A stretch of DNA of 5,857 nt from an uncultured Sutterella sp. (lineage in GTDB: Bacteria > Pseudomonadota > Gammaproteobacteria > Burkholderiales > Burkholderiaceae_F). The notes below the pieces were generated by a model. The model was not told where the DNA came from and ran no database searches. It saw nothing but the letters and a program-made list of their open reading frames with translations. Position numbers and translations under genes: made by a program. The DNA is taken from contig USHK01000086.1 in assembly GCA_900554375.1 (NCBI GenBank), forward strand, positions 1 through 5,857. The letters run 5' to 3'. This document shows, piece by piece, positions 1 to 5,809 of the stretch. How positions within the stretch are numbered: position 1 is the first letter of the stretch; each line of letters starts with the position of its first letter.

Positions 1-44
1 CACGTAAGGAGTCGTCGGCAGCGTCAGATGTGTATAAGAGACAG
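1..44 (+). other. Nextera library adapter (P5 end, i5 index, Tn5 mosaic end), not genomic
   Basis: This is synthetic sequence. Bases 1..3 (CAC) match the end of the Illumina P5 arm. Bases 4..11 (GTAAGGAG) match the Nextera i5 index S505. Bases 12..25 match the Nextera read-1 primer stub, and 26..44 are the 19-bp Tn5 mosaic end (AGATGTGTATAAGAGACAG). Genomic sequence begins at 45. The index assignment is from memory; the adapter identity is unambiguous. Confidence 0.98.
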
Positions 45-352
45 CCCCTGAGAGGAAACCAATAATTTACTTGTATCTCAGTTGTAGTTAGTATTCGACA
101 ATTTGTTAGTTCCTTACCTTATCGGGTGTCTCAGAGGGGCCTGACTTTTTCATTTTTGACCTAAATTCATCAGGATTCGGTCTGTAGCGACGTTGCCTTC
201 AGAAGAGTGACCATTCCTACGTTGGTTGTTTGGTTTCCCTCGCGCTGAGGAACGATAGCAAAGCGTGCTGAAGGTTACATAAAGTGATTTCTCTAAGTCA
301 TCAAACTAGAATGAGGCGCTCGAATTTCTTTTAAATCGACCGTAGTCGTTGT
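45..352. other. Non-coding stretch downstream of the response regulator; no gene supported
   Basis: I read both strands and found no coding frame with a start, ribosome-binding site and recognisable product. Only frames of about 15 codons occur, for example a minus-strand MKKSGPSETPDK frame. One plus-strand frame is open from the insert edge (47) to a TAG at 89..91; it could be the last 14 codons of a gene cut off by the adapter, but nothing supports that. No convincing terminator follows the regulator stop at 353. A short TCAG/CTGA stem at 131..144 with T-rich sequence after it (146..157) could be a weak plus-strand terminator. A possible repeat of the control-site motif lies at 85..110 and is listed separately. 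Confidence 0.6.
85..110 (-). promoter_or_regulatory. Possible second copy of the ACTAACTA control-site motif
   Basis: On the minus strand ACTAACTA occurs at 85..92 and ACTAAC again at 105..110, a repeat distance of 18 bp. The same 8-mer occurs at 2796..2803 in the divergent control region, where a partner CTAAC lies 20 bp away. Both copies are followed by A-rich sequence containing AACT. If real, this would be a regulator site in front of a leftward gene beyond the insert edge. An 8-base match between two intergenic regions of this size is expected about once by chance, so support is weak. Confidence 0.2.
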
Positions 353-964
353 TCACAAGGTTTTGACTTTTCTTAGAAAGTCAATGAGTTCCTGGGTGCT
401 TTTAACCCCACATATCCGCATTCCATTTTGCCTATGGCGTTCGACTGTTCTAATACTGATATTTAGATGATCCGCTATAAATCTTGATGGCACCCCCTTA
501 GAAATATCAGTGAGCACTTGTTTTTGCCGGTATGTAAGCTTCTCAAATTTCTCTTTTGGCCCTTCTTTTTTCCAATCCTTAAAGCCTCGTTCTCGACTAG
601 CTACAGCTTTTTCAATAGCTTCAAATAAATAATCCGGGTCGAAGGGCTTTTGGATGAAATCAAATGCTCCATGGCGGAACGTATGAATAGCAAGATTCAT
701 TTCTCCATGTCCTGTGAGAAAAATTACCGGAAGGGGGCAGTTTTTGGAAAGCAGATGTTCTTGGACCTCATCTCCGGAAAGCATAGGCATTCGGACATCT
801 AAGATAATGCAACCTGGACAATCAAAATTAAGTTCTTCAAGGAATTTGATTGGGTCATCGTAAGAACTGACCCTCCATCCCTCAAGTCTTAGAGCAAACT
901 CCAAATCCCTAAGAAATTCTTTGTTGTCGTCGACAATCCAAATTCGGCAATTTTCTTTACTCAT
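353..964 (-). CDS. Response regulator, FixJ/TtrR type (receiver + LuxR-family HTH)
   Basis: A 203-aa cytoplasmic transcription factor of a two-component system. Residues 5..120 form a CheY-like receiver: acidic pair D12/D13, phosphoacceptor D56 in ILDVRMP, switch residue T84 in FLTGHG, and K106 in QKPF. Residues 141..200 form a LuxR/FixJ-type DNA-binding domain (LTYRQKQVL, then a helix-turn-helix around IADHLNISIRTVERH). Length and order match FixJ, TodT and TtrR. I place the start at ATG 962..964 rather than the upstream GTG at 977..979: the ATG overlaps the kinase stop in ATGAGTAA and sits 9 nt after a GGTGGGG element, while the GTG has no ribosome-binding site and adds five residues not expected in the family. 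The 8-nt overlap with the kinase gene implies translational coupling and a cognate pair. It probably acts on the divergent region at 2772..2803 (inference). TtrR is the nearest named relative I recognise; I give no symbol because the ligand is unknown. Confidence 0.93.
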   Translation of the reverse strand: MSKENCRIWIVDDNKEFLRDLEFALRLEGWRVSSYDDPIKFLEELNFDCPGCIILDVRMPMLSGDEVQEHLLSKNCPLPVIFLTGHGEMNLAIHTFRHGAFDFIQKPFDPDYLFEAIEKAVASRERGFKDWKKEGPKEKFEKLTYRQKQVLTDISKGVPSRFIADHLNISIRTVERHRQNGMRICGVKSTQELIDFLRKVKTL

Positions 965-2735
965 TTTGCGTATCCCCACCCAACGATAAAAGAGGAAGAA
1001 TTACCTTCACGATCAAGGAGCCGGATTGAGAGAGAGAGAATGAAATCTTACCGCGATGCTCTTCAACAATTCCTTTGGCAATTGTTAGTCCGAGCCCCAA
1101 TCCGGTTGAGGAAGTTAAGGGTGTCGTCATCCGGAGATCCTCTAACGCTCGTTCAGATACTCCAGGTCCATTGTCCGAAAAGGAGATAATGCAGTGGCCT
1201 TCCGAATCTTGAATAACGGATATGCGAATTTCAGGCTTCTTGATAGATTTAATGGCTTTGAGACTGTTATTTAAGATATTCGAAAATACAATTTCAAGCT
1301 CCAATCGATGTCCTTCAATTTCAGCCTTTTCTGACGAAGAAGTATCCAACTGAATTCCGATACCGTCCAATTCTCCGGATTTTTTCAAATTTTCAAGAAC
1401 TGAAACTAAAACCTCTACTGCATCCATCTTCTCGAAGTTTTTTCGATCTGATTTAGCGTAGCTTCGGACTAACTGCACCAACTCATGAGCTTTCTTTGCC
1501 CTTTCCGTTGCCTGCTCTAATGCTTCATTTATTTGTCCTTCCCGAAACTTCTTTTGATTCAAAAGTCTTTTAAGAGACCTTAAGTAAAGCAATATTCCAG
1601 AAAGCGGTTGGCTTAACTCATGGGCAAAAAGGCTTGATAGCTGTGACACAATTAAAGCCCGCCGAGAAGTGTCGTACCGATCGCGAAGCTGATTGTTAAA
1701 TCGCAAAAGTTTCTTTTGTTCAACGAGCGCTTTTCTCAGCTGGGCTGTTCTGACAGTAACAAGATAGCGAGTACGAAAATAATGCCAAATGAAGACGAAG
1801 AAAAGAATTGTTAATAAAAGAATAAAATTTCCGTGTACTTTCCAAACCCTCTCTGCGGTCCAGTCGTTCAAGTAAGCATAAGGACCCCTTTTAAGAGTCT
1901 TGAACAATTCATCCACAGATCTAAAATCGCTAGCAATTGTCCATCTTTCCCCATCTTTAGTAGGCTGCATTGCATAAAGCGCATTAGCAATATTTACGAT
2001 AGTTTGAGTATCTAAATGGGGAGAAACAAGAAAGCTCCAACTGGGATAAAGAGAGGTACTGGTGAGACAGTTCGTACTCTTGTTCTCTTTGACGTTTATA
2101 GGCTTTAAGCCATCGAGAACGTCCCTACCCTTCTTGGCTTCTCTCTCCGCAAAACATGCATTTAATGTAATAGCATCAACCTCGCCCCTTTTCAGAGCCG
2201 CGATTCTTTTATAAGGATCCAACCCATAGAATTTAATATCTGAAAAGAACTTCCCCCAAGCGTAACCTTGATCTGCTAATTCCTTATACAACACTGTCAA
2301 CCCCTGAAAACCGTCAGGATGATTGGCTCCTAGACGCTTTCCTTTTAATTCTTTCAACGAATTAATATTTGAGTCTTTGTTGACAACTACCAAGGCACCA
2401 ACGGAATGATCCGGATCTGGCTGCAAGTTTGATATTAAGGTGGCTATATCTCGCATGCCGTCCTTTCTATGGCGTAGATACGTTGTTGCACCGACGATGG
2501 CTATCGGCGCTTCTTTTGAACGAAGAACTTCATCGATTTCATCAATAGACTGAAGAACCTTTATTTTCAACTGCTTGGGATAGATTGCTTTTTTTACAGT
2601 ATCAATCGTTTTTTGAGCAACAGGCGTAATAGTCGAAGGAAGAAGGAACTCTGTAGCGTAAAGCGTAATTTCATTGCTAAAGACGGTACAAGACCAAAGC
2701 AACGCAAAACATGTCAGGAAAGTCCTCAGAATCAT
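957..2735 (-). CDS. Membrane histidine kinase with PhnD-type periplasmic sensor domain (TtrS-like)
   Basis: A 592-aa sensor kinase. Residues 1..20 look like a signal peptide. Residues 22..295 resemble the phosphate/phosphonate-binding (PhnD-like) fold of TtrS-type sensors: a conserved IVGATTYLRHR stretch, then LKGKRLGANHPDGFQG, then GLDPYKRIAALKRGEVDAIT, where the ligand pocket should lie. One transmembrane helix spans about 303..320, followed by a coiled coil (325..355). The HisKA domain has its phosphoacceptor H372 in FAHELSQPLSGI. The ATPase domain has an N box around N489/N490, a G1 box DNGPGV (521..526) and a G2 box GLGLGL (545..550). All key residues for autophosphorylation are present and there is no PAS domain, so sensing is probably periplasmic and direct. 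The size is close to that of TtrS. It is the first gene of the operon with the overlapping regulator and is divergent from an exported flavoreductase; a common pattern is that such a kinase senses the reductase substrate (inference). The start ATG has only a weak GAAGAA ahead of it. Confidence 0.93.
   Translation of the reverse strand: MILRTFLTCFALLWSCTVFSNEITLYATEFLLPSTITPVAQKTIDTVKKAIYPKQLKIKVLQSIDEIDEVLRSKEAPIAIVGATTYLRHRKDGMRDIATLISNLQPDPDHSVGALVVVNKDSNINSLKELKGKRLGANHPDGFQGLTVLYKELADQGYAWGKFFSDIKFYGLDPYKRIAALKRGEVDAITLNACFAEREAKKGRDVLDGLKPINVKENKSTNCLTSTSLYPSWSFLVSPHLDTQTIVNIANALYAMQPTKDGERWTIASDFRSVDELFKTLKRGPYAYLNDWTAERVWKVHGNFILLLTILFFVFIWHYFRTRYLVTVRTAQLRKALVEQKKLLRFNNQLRDRYDTSRRALIVSQLSSLFAHELSQPLSGILLYLRSLKRLLNQKKFREGQINEALEQATERAKKAHELVQLVRSYAKSDRKNFEKMDAVEVLVSVLENLKKSGELDGIGIQLDTSSSEKAEIEGHRLELEIVFSNILNNSLKAIKSIKKPEIRISVIQDSEGHCIISFSDNGPGVSERALEDLRMTTPLTSSTGLGLGLTIAKGIVEEHRGKISFSLSQSGSLIVKVILPLLSLGGDTQNE
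974..980 (-). promoter_or_regulatory. Ribosome-binding site inside the kinase gene, for the response regulator
   Basis: On the minus strand GGTGGGG lies 9 nt upstream of ATG 962..964, within the last codons of the kinase gene. It is the only purine-rich element nearby and supports the ATG over the upstream GTG. The GTG candidate overlaps this element itself, which makes it an unlikely start. Confidence 0.45.
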
Positions 2736-2765
2736 TTCTTCGAATTTGTGTCGTTTTTTCTTGAG

Positions 2766-2771
2766 ATCATA
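2766..2771 (-). promoter_or_regulatory. -10 element of the kinase/regulator operon
   Basis: On the minus strand the hexamer TATGAT is one base from the sigma-70 consensus and lies 30 nt upstream of the kinase ATG, predicting a leader of roughly 24 nt. No good -35 is found at 16 to 18 nt spacing (ACCTAC at 17 nt). That region coincides with the CTACGCGCGTAG palindrome, so this promoter could be autoregulated by whatever binds there. Confidence 0.5.
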
Positions 2772-2803
2772 ACGCGCTAACTACGCGCGTAGGTCACTAA
2801 CTA
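2772..2803. promoter_or_regulatory. Candidate operator in the divergent control region
   Basis: Three overlapping symmetries are packed into 32 bp. CTACGCGCGTAG at 2781..2792 is a perfect 12-bp palindrome. ACGCGC (2772..2777) and GCGCGT (2785..2790) form an inverted repeat. CTAACTA occurs as a direct repeat at 2777..2783 and 2797..2803, exactly 20 bp apart, about two helical turns, which would place two bound proteins on the same DNA face. The site lies between the kinase -10 and the flavoreductase start. The obvious candidate binder is the adjacent response regulator. The symmetry is seen; the binder is inferred. Confidence 0.5.
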
Positions 2804-2807
2804 AACT
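2802..2807 (+). promoter_or_regulatory. Possible -10 element of the flavoreductase gene
   Basis: TAAACT lies 33 nt before the Shine-Dalgarno sequence and directly abuts the candidate operator. There is no recognisable -35, as expected for a promoter that needs an activator bound at about -40. TTTATG at 2810..2815 is an alternative hexamer. Neither is strong on sequence alone. Confidence 0.3.
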
Positions 2808-2834
2808 TGTTTATGAAGGATGTGTTTTTCTTCC

Positions 2835-2840
2835 AAGGAG
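2835..2840 (+). promoter_or_regulatory. Shine-Dalgarno AAGGAG fixing the flavoreductase start
   Basis: AAGGAG is followed by a 5-nt spacer and then ATG at 2846..2848. This sets the start at 2846 instead of the in-frame TTG at 2807, which would put 13 unrelated residues in front of a classic Sec signal peptide. Confidence 0.85.
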
Positions 2841-2845
2841 AAGTC

Positions 2846-4549
2846 ATGAAAAATCGATTAACGAAGCTTTCGCTTATCGTCCTAACAGCCTTGTTTTCAG
2901 TCTCCGCTTCTGCACAATTGAAAGACGGTGAATACAACGCAGAAAGTAAAGGAGTATGGGGTTCACCAATTAAAGTCAATCTTTCTATTAAAAATGGCAA
3001 GATCGCTGATGTTAAATTTACCCACAATGAAACGCCGGCTGTCGGAGGATCTGCATTAGATAAAATTAAAGCCGATGTACTCAAGTCCCAGAACATTAAT
3101 GTTGACGCTATTTCCGGTGCTACCGCCACTAGCAAGGCAGTCTTATCTGCCCTTGAAGTTGCATTCTTAAAAGCCGGGGGCAGCAAGGCAATTTCGAAAA
3201 AGACAAGTAACGCAAAAGATAAAGCTTATGAAAACACAACGACCGATGCAGTGGTTGTCGGCGGCGGTCCCGGCGGAATGATGGCTGCTATTGACCTTTG
3301 TAAGGCCGGAAAAAAGGTGATACTCCTTGAAAAACAAGGAGTTCTCGGTGGAAATGGAACTTTTGTGTCGACCTATTACCAAGCCGGCGGTACAAGCATT
3401 CAAGATAAAAATAAAGATAAGGACGTTTCTGAAGAAGACTTTGCGAAGTATCTCTCATCTTACCCTCAAACCAATCCGGAGATGGCAAAGGCTGTAGCAC
3501 CTGGGGCCAGAGAAGCTTTTGAATTATTGGTCCAAAACGGAGCGGATCTTAAGAGAACCTTCAAACCTTTTGCACATGCACCGAGTGATGGCCGCGCTCC
3601 TGGGTTGGAGATTACACCGGCTTTTGTTAAAGCATTAAAGAAAGTAAATGCGGATGTACGATTAAACAATAGAGCTACAGAACTTCTCCAGGAAAACGGC
3701 AGAATTGTTGGCGTCAAAGTTCAGCCTAAGAATGGTAAGCCATATCTCATTAGGGCCAAAGATGTGATTTTGGCAACGGGAGGCTATTCAGCCGGAAAAG
3801 AACTTTTAAAACAATACACACCTGAAGTACTGAATCTCGGGACGACGAACAGTGCAGGAACTACCGGTGACGGGCATATCATGGCTCAGAAAGTAGGAGC
3901 TAACTTAACGAGAATGAAGGACTTAGTCCTAAATCCTGTCACCTACAATGCCAATGGAACCCACATTTCCTTTACTGCCGCTAGATTCAACAGCGGCGGC
4001 GTCATGGTTAATCAAGAAGGCAAGAGATTTGTCGATACCACCAATAATGACAAAACCGGAGTGACCATGGCTATGCTAAAAGCCTCAAAAGGCACAGGTA
4101 TTGCCTATCTCATCTTCGATCAAGAGCCAGTGTCACGGTTGGCTATTCTTCAAGATTACGTAGCCAAAGGTTATGTCGTGAAGGACGACACTATTCCAGG
4201 TCTGGCAAAGAAGCTCGGCATTGATCCTAAAGGCCTTGAAGAAACAGTTATCAAATTCAGAAAATACGCAAAAGAAGGTAAGGACCCTGAATTTGGCCGA
4301 AAGACTTTCAAATGCAAGTTGGATCAACCTCCTTATTACGGTGTTGCAGTAGAGCCATCGGTTCATGCGACACTCGGAGGAATTGCCATTAATACTAAAT
4401 CTCAGGCTCTAGATAAGAACGGAAATGTTATCCCCGGTCTTTATGCTGTCGGCCAGGTGTCCAACTCTGAACTTGGCAGGCACGGCGTGAACATCTTCGT
4501 TCCCCCGTCTTTCGCAAAAATCGCTGTTAAAGATATTTTGTCTAAATAG
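2846..4549 (+). CDS. Exported FMN/FAD flavoprotein reductase (flavocytochrome c / fumarate reductase-like family)
   Basis: A 567-aa exported flavoprotein. Residues 1..23 are a Sec signal peptide (KNR, hydrophobic core, ASA before Q24). Residues 24..110 are an FMN-binding domain with the flavinylation motif DAISGATATS; T93 is the expected site where ApbE attaches FMN covalently. A Lys/Ser-rich linker (111..131) leads to an FAD-binding reductase domain (132..567): the dinucleotide motif VVVGGGPGG (136..144), E162 for the FAD ribose, LATGGYS (309..315), and a C-terminal FAD cap ending GLYAVGQV. In this family the FMN domain replaces the haem domain as the electron entry point from a quinol dehydrogenase, and the FAD domain reduces an unsaturated organic acceptor in the periplasm. 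By my recalled alignment to Shewanella Fcc3, H507 matches substrate-binding H504, but N363 replaces H365, N401 replaces catalytic R402 and the R544 position is lost (SELGRHGVN instead of a GGVHGANRLGG-like segment). Fumarate is therefore an unlikely substrate. Divergence from a sensor-kinase operon suggests substrate-induced expression. Confidence 0.92.
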   Translation: MKNRLTKLSLIVLTALFSVSASAQLKDGEYNAESKGVWGSPIKVNLSIKNGKIADVKFTHNETPAVGGSALDKIKADVLKSQNINVDAISGATATSKAVLSALEVAFLKAGGSKAISKKTSNAKDKAYENTTTDAVVVGGGPGGMMAAIDLCKAGKKVILLEKQGVLGGNGTFVSTYYQAGGTSIQDKNKDKDVSEEDFAKYLSSYPQTNPEMAKAVAPGAREAFELLVQNGADLKRTFKPFAHAPSDGRAPGLEITPAFVKALKKVNADVRLNNRATELLQENGRIVGVKVQPKNGKPYLIRAKDVILATGGYSAGKELLKQYTPEVLNLGTTNSAGTTGDGHIMAQKVGANLTRMKDLVLNPVTYNANGTHISFTAARFNSGGVMVNQEGKRFVDTTNNDKTGVTMAMLKASKGTGIAYLIFDQEPVSRLAILQDYVAKGYVVKDDTIPGLAKKLGIDPKGLEETVIKFRKYAKEGKDPEFGRKTFKCKLDQPPYYGVAVEPSVHATLGGIAINTKSQALDKNGNVIPGLYAVGQVSNSELGRHGVNIFVPPSFAKIAVKDILSK

Positions 4550-4606
4550 CGTTGCGTTTGATTGTGTCAACACCTTGGCGCTTTTTACTCCAAGAATTGT
4601 GGTTAG
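4550..4606. other. Spacer after the flavoreductase stop
   Basis: No gene fits here. A weak stem (CTTGG 4574..4578 with CCAAG 4590..4594, 11-nt loop) contains a TTTTT run inside the loop rather than after the stem, so it is not a terminator in the usual form. Confidence 0.4.
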
Positions 4607-4643
4607 GCCTTTACCGGACTAAACACAGTTAGTCCGGTAAGGC
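4607..4643. repeat. Long dyad (12-bp perfect stem, extended to 15 bp) between convergent genes
   Basis: TTACCGGACTAA (4611..4622) and TTAGTCCGGTAA (4629..4640) are perfect complements around a 6-nt loop (ACACAG). GCC (4607..4609) and GGC (4641..4643) extend the stem past a single bulged T at 4610. No T-run follows on either strand, so it is not a standard intrinsic terminator. It could be an mRNA 3'-end stabilising hairpin for the flavoreductase transcript, a REP-like element or a protein-binding site. The sequence does not decide between these. Confidence 0.75.
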
Positions 4644-4686
4644 GGTAACACGAACACCGAAAATTTAAAAAGCCTCGAAATACTCT

Positions 4687-4724
4687 GCCCCAACCTCCAA
4701 TCCAAATTAGAGGCTGGGGCTTTT
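4687..4724 (+). terminator. Intrinsic terminator of the flavoreductase transcript, probably bidirectional
   Basis: GCCCCAACCTC (4687..4697) pairs with GAGGCTGGGGC (4710..4720) around a 12-nt loop, with one A-C mismatch on the plus strand, followed by TTTT (4721..4724). On the minus strand the same stem pairs fully, the mismatch becoming a G-U wobble, so it can also stop the convergent gene ending at 4741. That strand lacks an immediate U-run. However, its AGCCTC (4710..4715) can alternatively pair with GAGGCT (4671..4676), which is followed by TTTT at 4670..4667. Its location between two convergent stops supports the call. Confidence 0.75.
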
Positions 4725-4740
4725 AATGATTAGATGGATT

Positions 4741-5809
4741 TTATTGCTTGATATATTTAGCAGCTTGATTTGCAGCAATCCTTCCAAATACTAAGCTTTG
4801 AGAAAGAATGCCACCTCCGTGGTAATCATGATAGTAAAGGTTCACGGTTTCACCGGCCGCATAGAGACCTTTAATCGGAGTACCGTCTGCTTCAGTTACT
4901 TGCGCATCTTTGTTAATCATTAGGCCCCCGTACACCATGGTGATCGACGGAGTTAACGGATAAAAAGCATACAGCTTGCCGTTGAGATTGATCTTTTCTG
5001 CCAAGTTAGACTTTGGTGGTTCGGCGGTTAATGCCTTTCCATCCTTTACGGAAGCGTTGAATTTTTCTAAGGTTTCTTTTAATACAGCCGGCTGGACTCC
5101 TATTTCTTTAGCGAGCTGCTCATAGCCGTTTGCCTCAATCAGGCCTCCTTTTGCTCGTTTGAATAACTCAACGGACATTCCTATTCTCTTTTCTTTCTGA
5201 AGCATCGCCTCGTCGAAAATTAGTGCAACCTTTTGACCGGTTTGCTGCAGAGTAGCTTTACCGAAAGAAGCATAACCGAGGGATTCATCGACGAATCTTT
5301 TTCCTTCGGCATTGATACCTAAACAGTAAGGCAACGCTCTCGTAGGAGATCCTCTTCCCTGAGGGCCATTAAAGACAACGGGAAGGTGCAAAGACTCAAC
5401 ACCTGCCATGCCCATAGTTCCTGCACCAACTTCCTGAGCCAGACGAATTCCGTCACCCGTGATGAATTTGTTTCCTCGAATGAGAATGTTGGCTCCGCCC
5501 GGATGGGCGGCTTCTAACATTTCTCTATTGGCGGAATATCCGCCTGTTCCCAAGATGACAGCTTTAGCGCTAATTTGAAGAAGACCTTTATCCGTTTGGC
5601 AAATAGCACCGTCCACAACGCCTTTTTTATTAACTAAAAGCTGTTTTGCTTTTGTCTTGAATAAAACTTTGCCGCCCTTCTCGATGTACTTATCAAAGAT
5701 TGTCTTCAATAATTTCGGCATTCCTCTGTATTGGCCGGGAGATGCGATTCTTACTCCAACGTTCCATGGTGCTTGCTGAAGCCAGGGTTCGAATGCAGCT
5801 CCATTAGAC
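4741..5809 (-). CDS. FAD-dependent reductase/dehydrogenase, C-terminal 355 residues (5' end cut by adapter)
   Basis: The last 355 codons of an FAD_binding_2-family flavoprotein; the gene runs off the insert at 5809. In the visible part: ISAKAVILGTGGYSANREM (FAD-contacting GTGG, residues 87..90), TGDGIRLAQEVGAG (118..130), the capping/substrate segment CLGINAEGKRFVDES (162..176), and a C-terminal FAD segment GLYAAGETVNLYYHDYHGGG (314..333) with a FGRIAANQAA helix. The missing front should hold the GxGxxG dinucleotide motif, a signal peptide if exported, and possibly an FMN domain: by comparison with the neighbouring flavoprotein at least about 105 residues of the FAD domain are gone. Fumarate-reductase residues are absent: TMVYGG stands where VHHTMGG is expected, and LGYASF where TTRDKA is. 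The C-terminal YHDYHGGG pattern recalls the ketosteroid-dehydrogenase-like branch as much as fumarate reductase. The substrate is unknown. Translating through the adapter adds a false N-terminus (MGSEMCIRDR); it must be removed. Confidence 0.88.

Noticed and set aside
26..44. Tn5-type mosaic ends at both edges as a natural transposon
   Set aside because: They are joined to Nextera primer stubs and index sequences, so they are library-construction sequence.
45..139. CCCCTGAGA at 45 and TCTCAGAGGGG at 129 as terminal inverted repeats of a mobile element
   Set aside because: The match needs a 2-nt bulge, the arms are only 76 bp apart, and there is no transposase; the left arm simply abuts the library adapter.
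131..157. TCAG/CTGA stem followed by T-rich sequence as a plus-strand terminator
   Set aside because: The stem is only 4 bp with a 6-nt loop, too weak to call; no upstream plus-strand gene is visible.
977..979. GTG start for the response regulator
   Set aside because: No ribosome-binding site precedes it, and the ATG at 962..964 overlapping the kinase stop is better placed and gives the usual family N-terminus.
1833..2015. Plus-strand open frame within the kinase gene
   Set aside because: Antisense shadow of a strongly supported kinase; no start signal and no recognisable protein.
2807..2845. In-frame TTG start extending the exported flavoprotein by 13 residues
   Set aside because: AAGGAG is correctly spaced for ATG 2846, and the ATG begins a typical Sec signal peptide; the extension would bury it and overlaps the likely promoter and leader.
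2797..3717. Several minus-strand open frames opposite the exported flavoprotein (2797..3186, 3167..3403, 3288..3500, 3466..3717)
   Set aside because: They overlap one another and an intact domain-bearing gene, with no ribosome-binding sites or family resemblance.
4133..4366. Minus-strand open frame opposite the flavoprotein C-terminus
   Set aside because: Antisense shadow; composition is unlike a real protein and the opposite strand encodes the conserved FAD domain.
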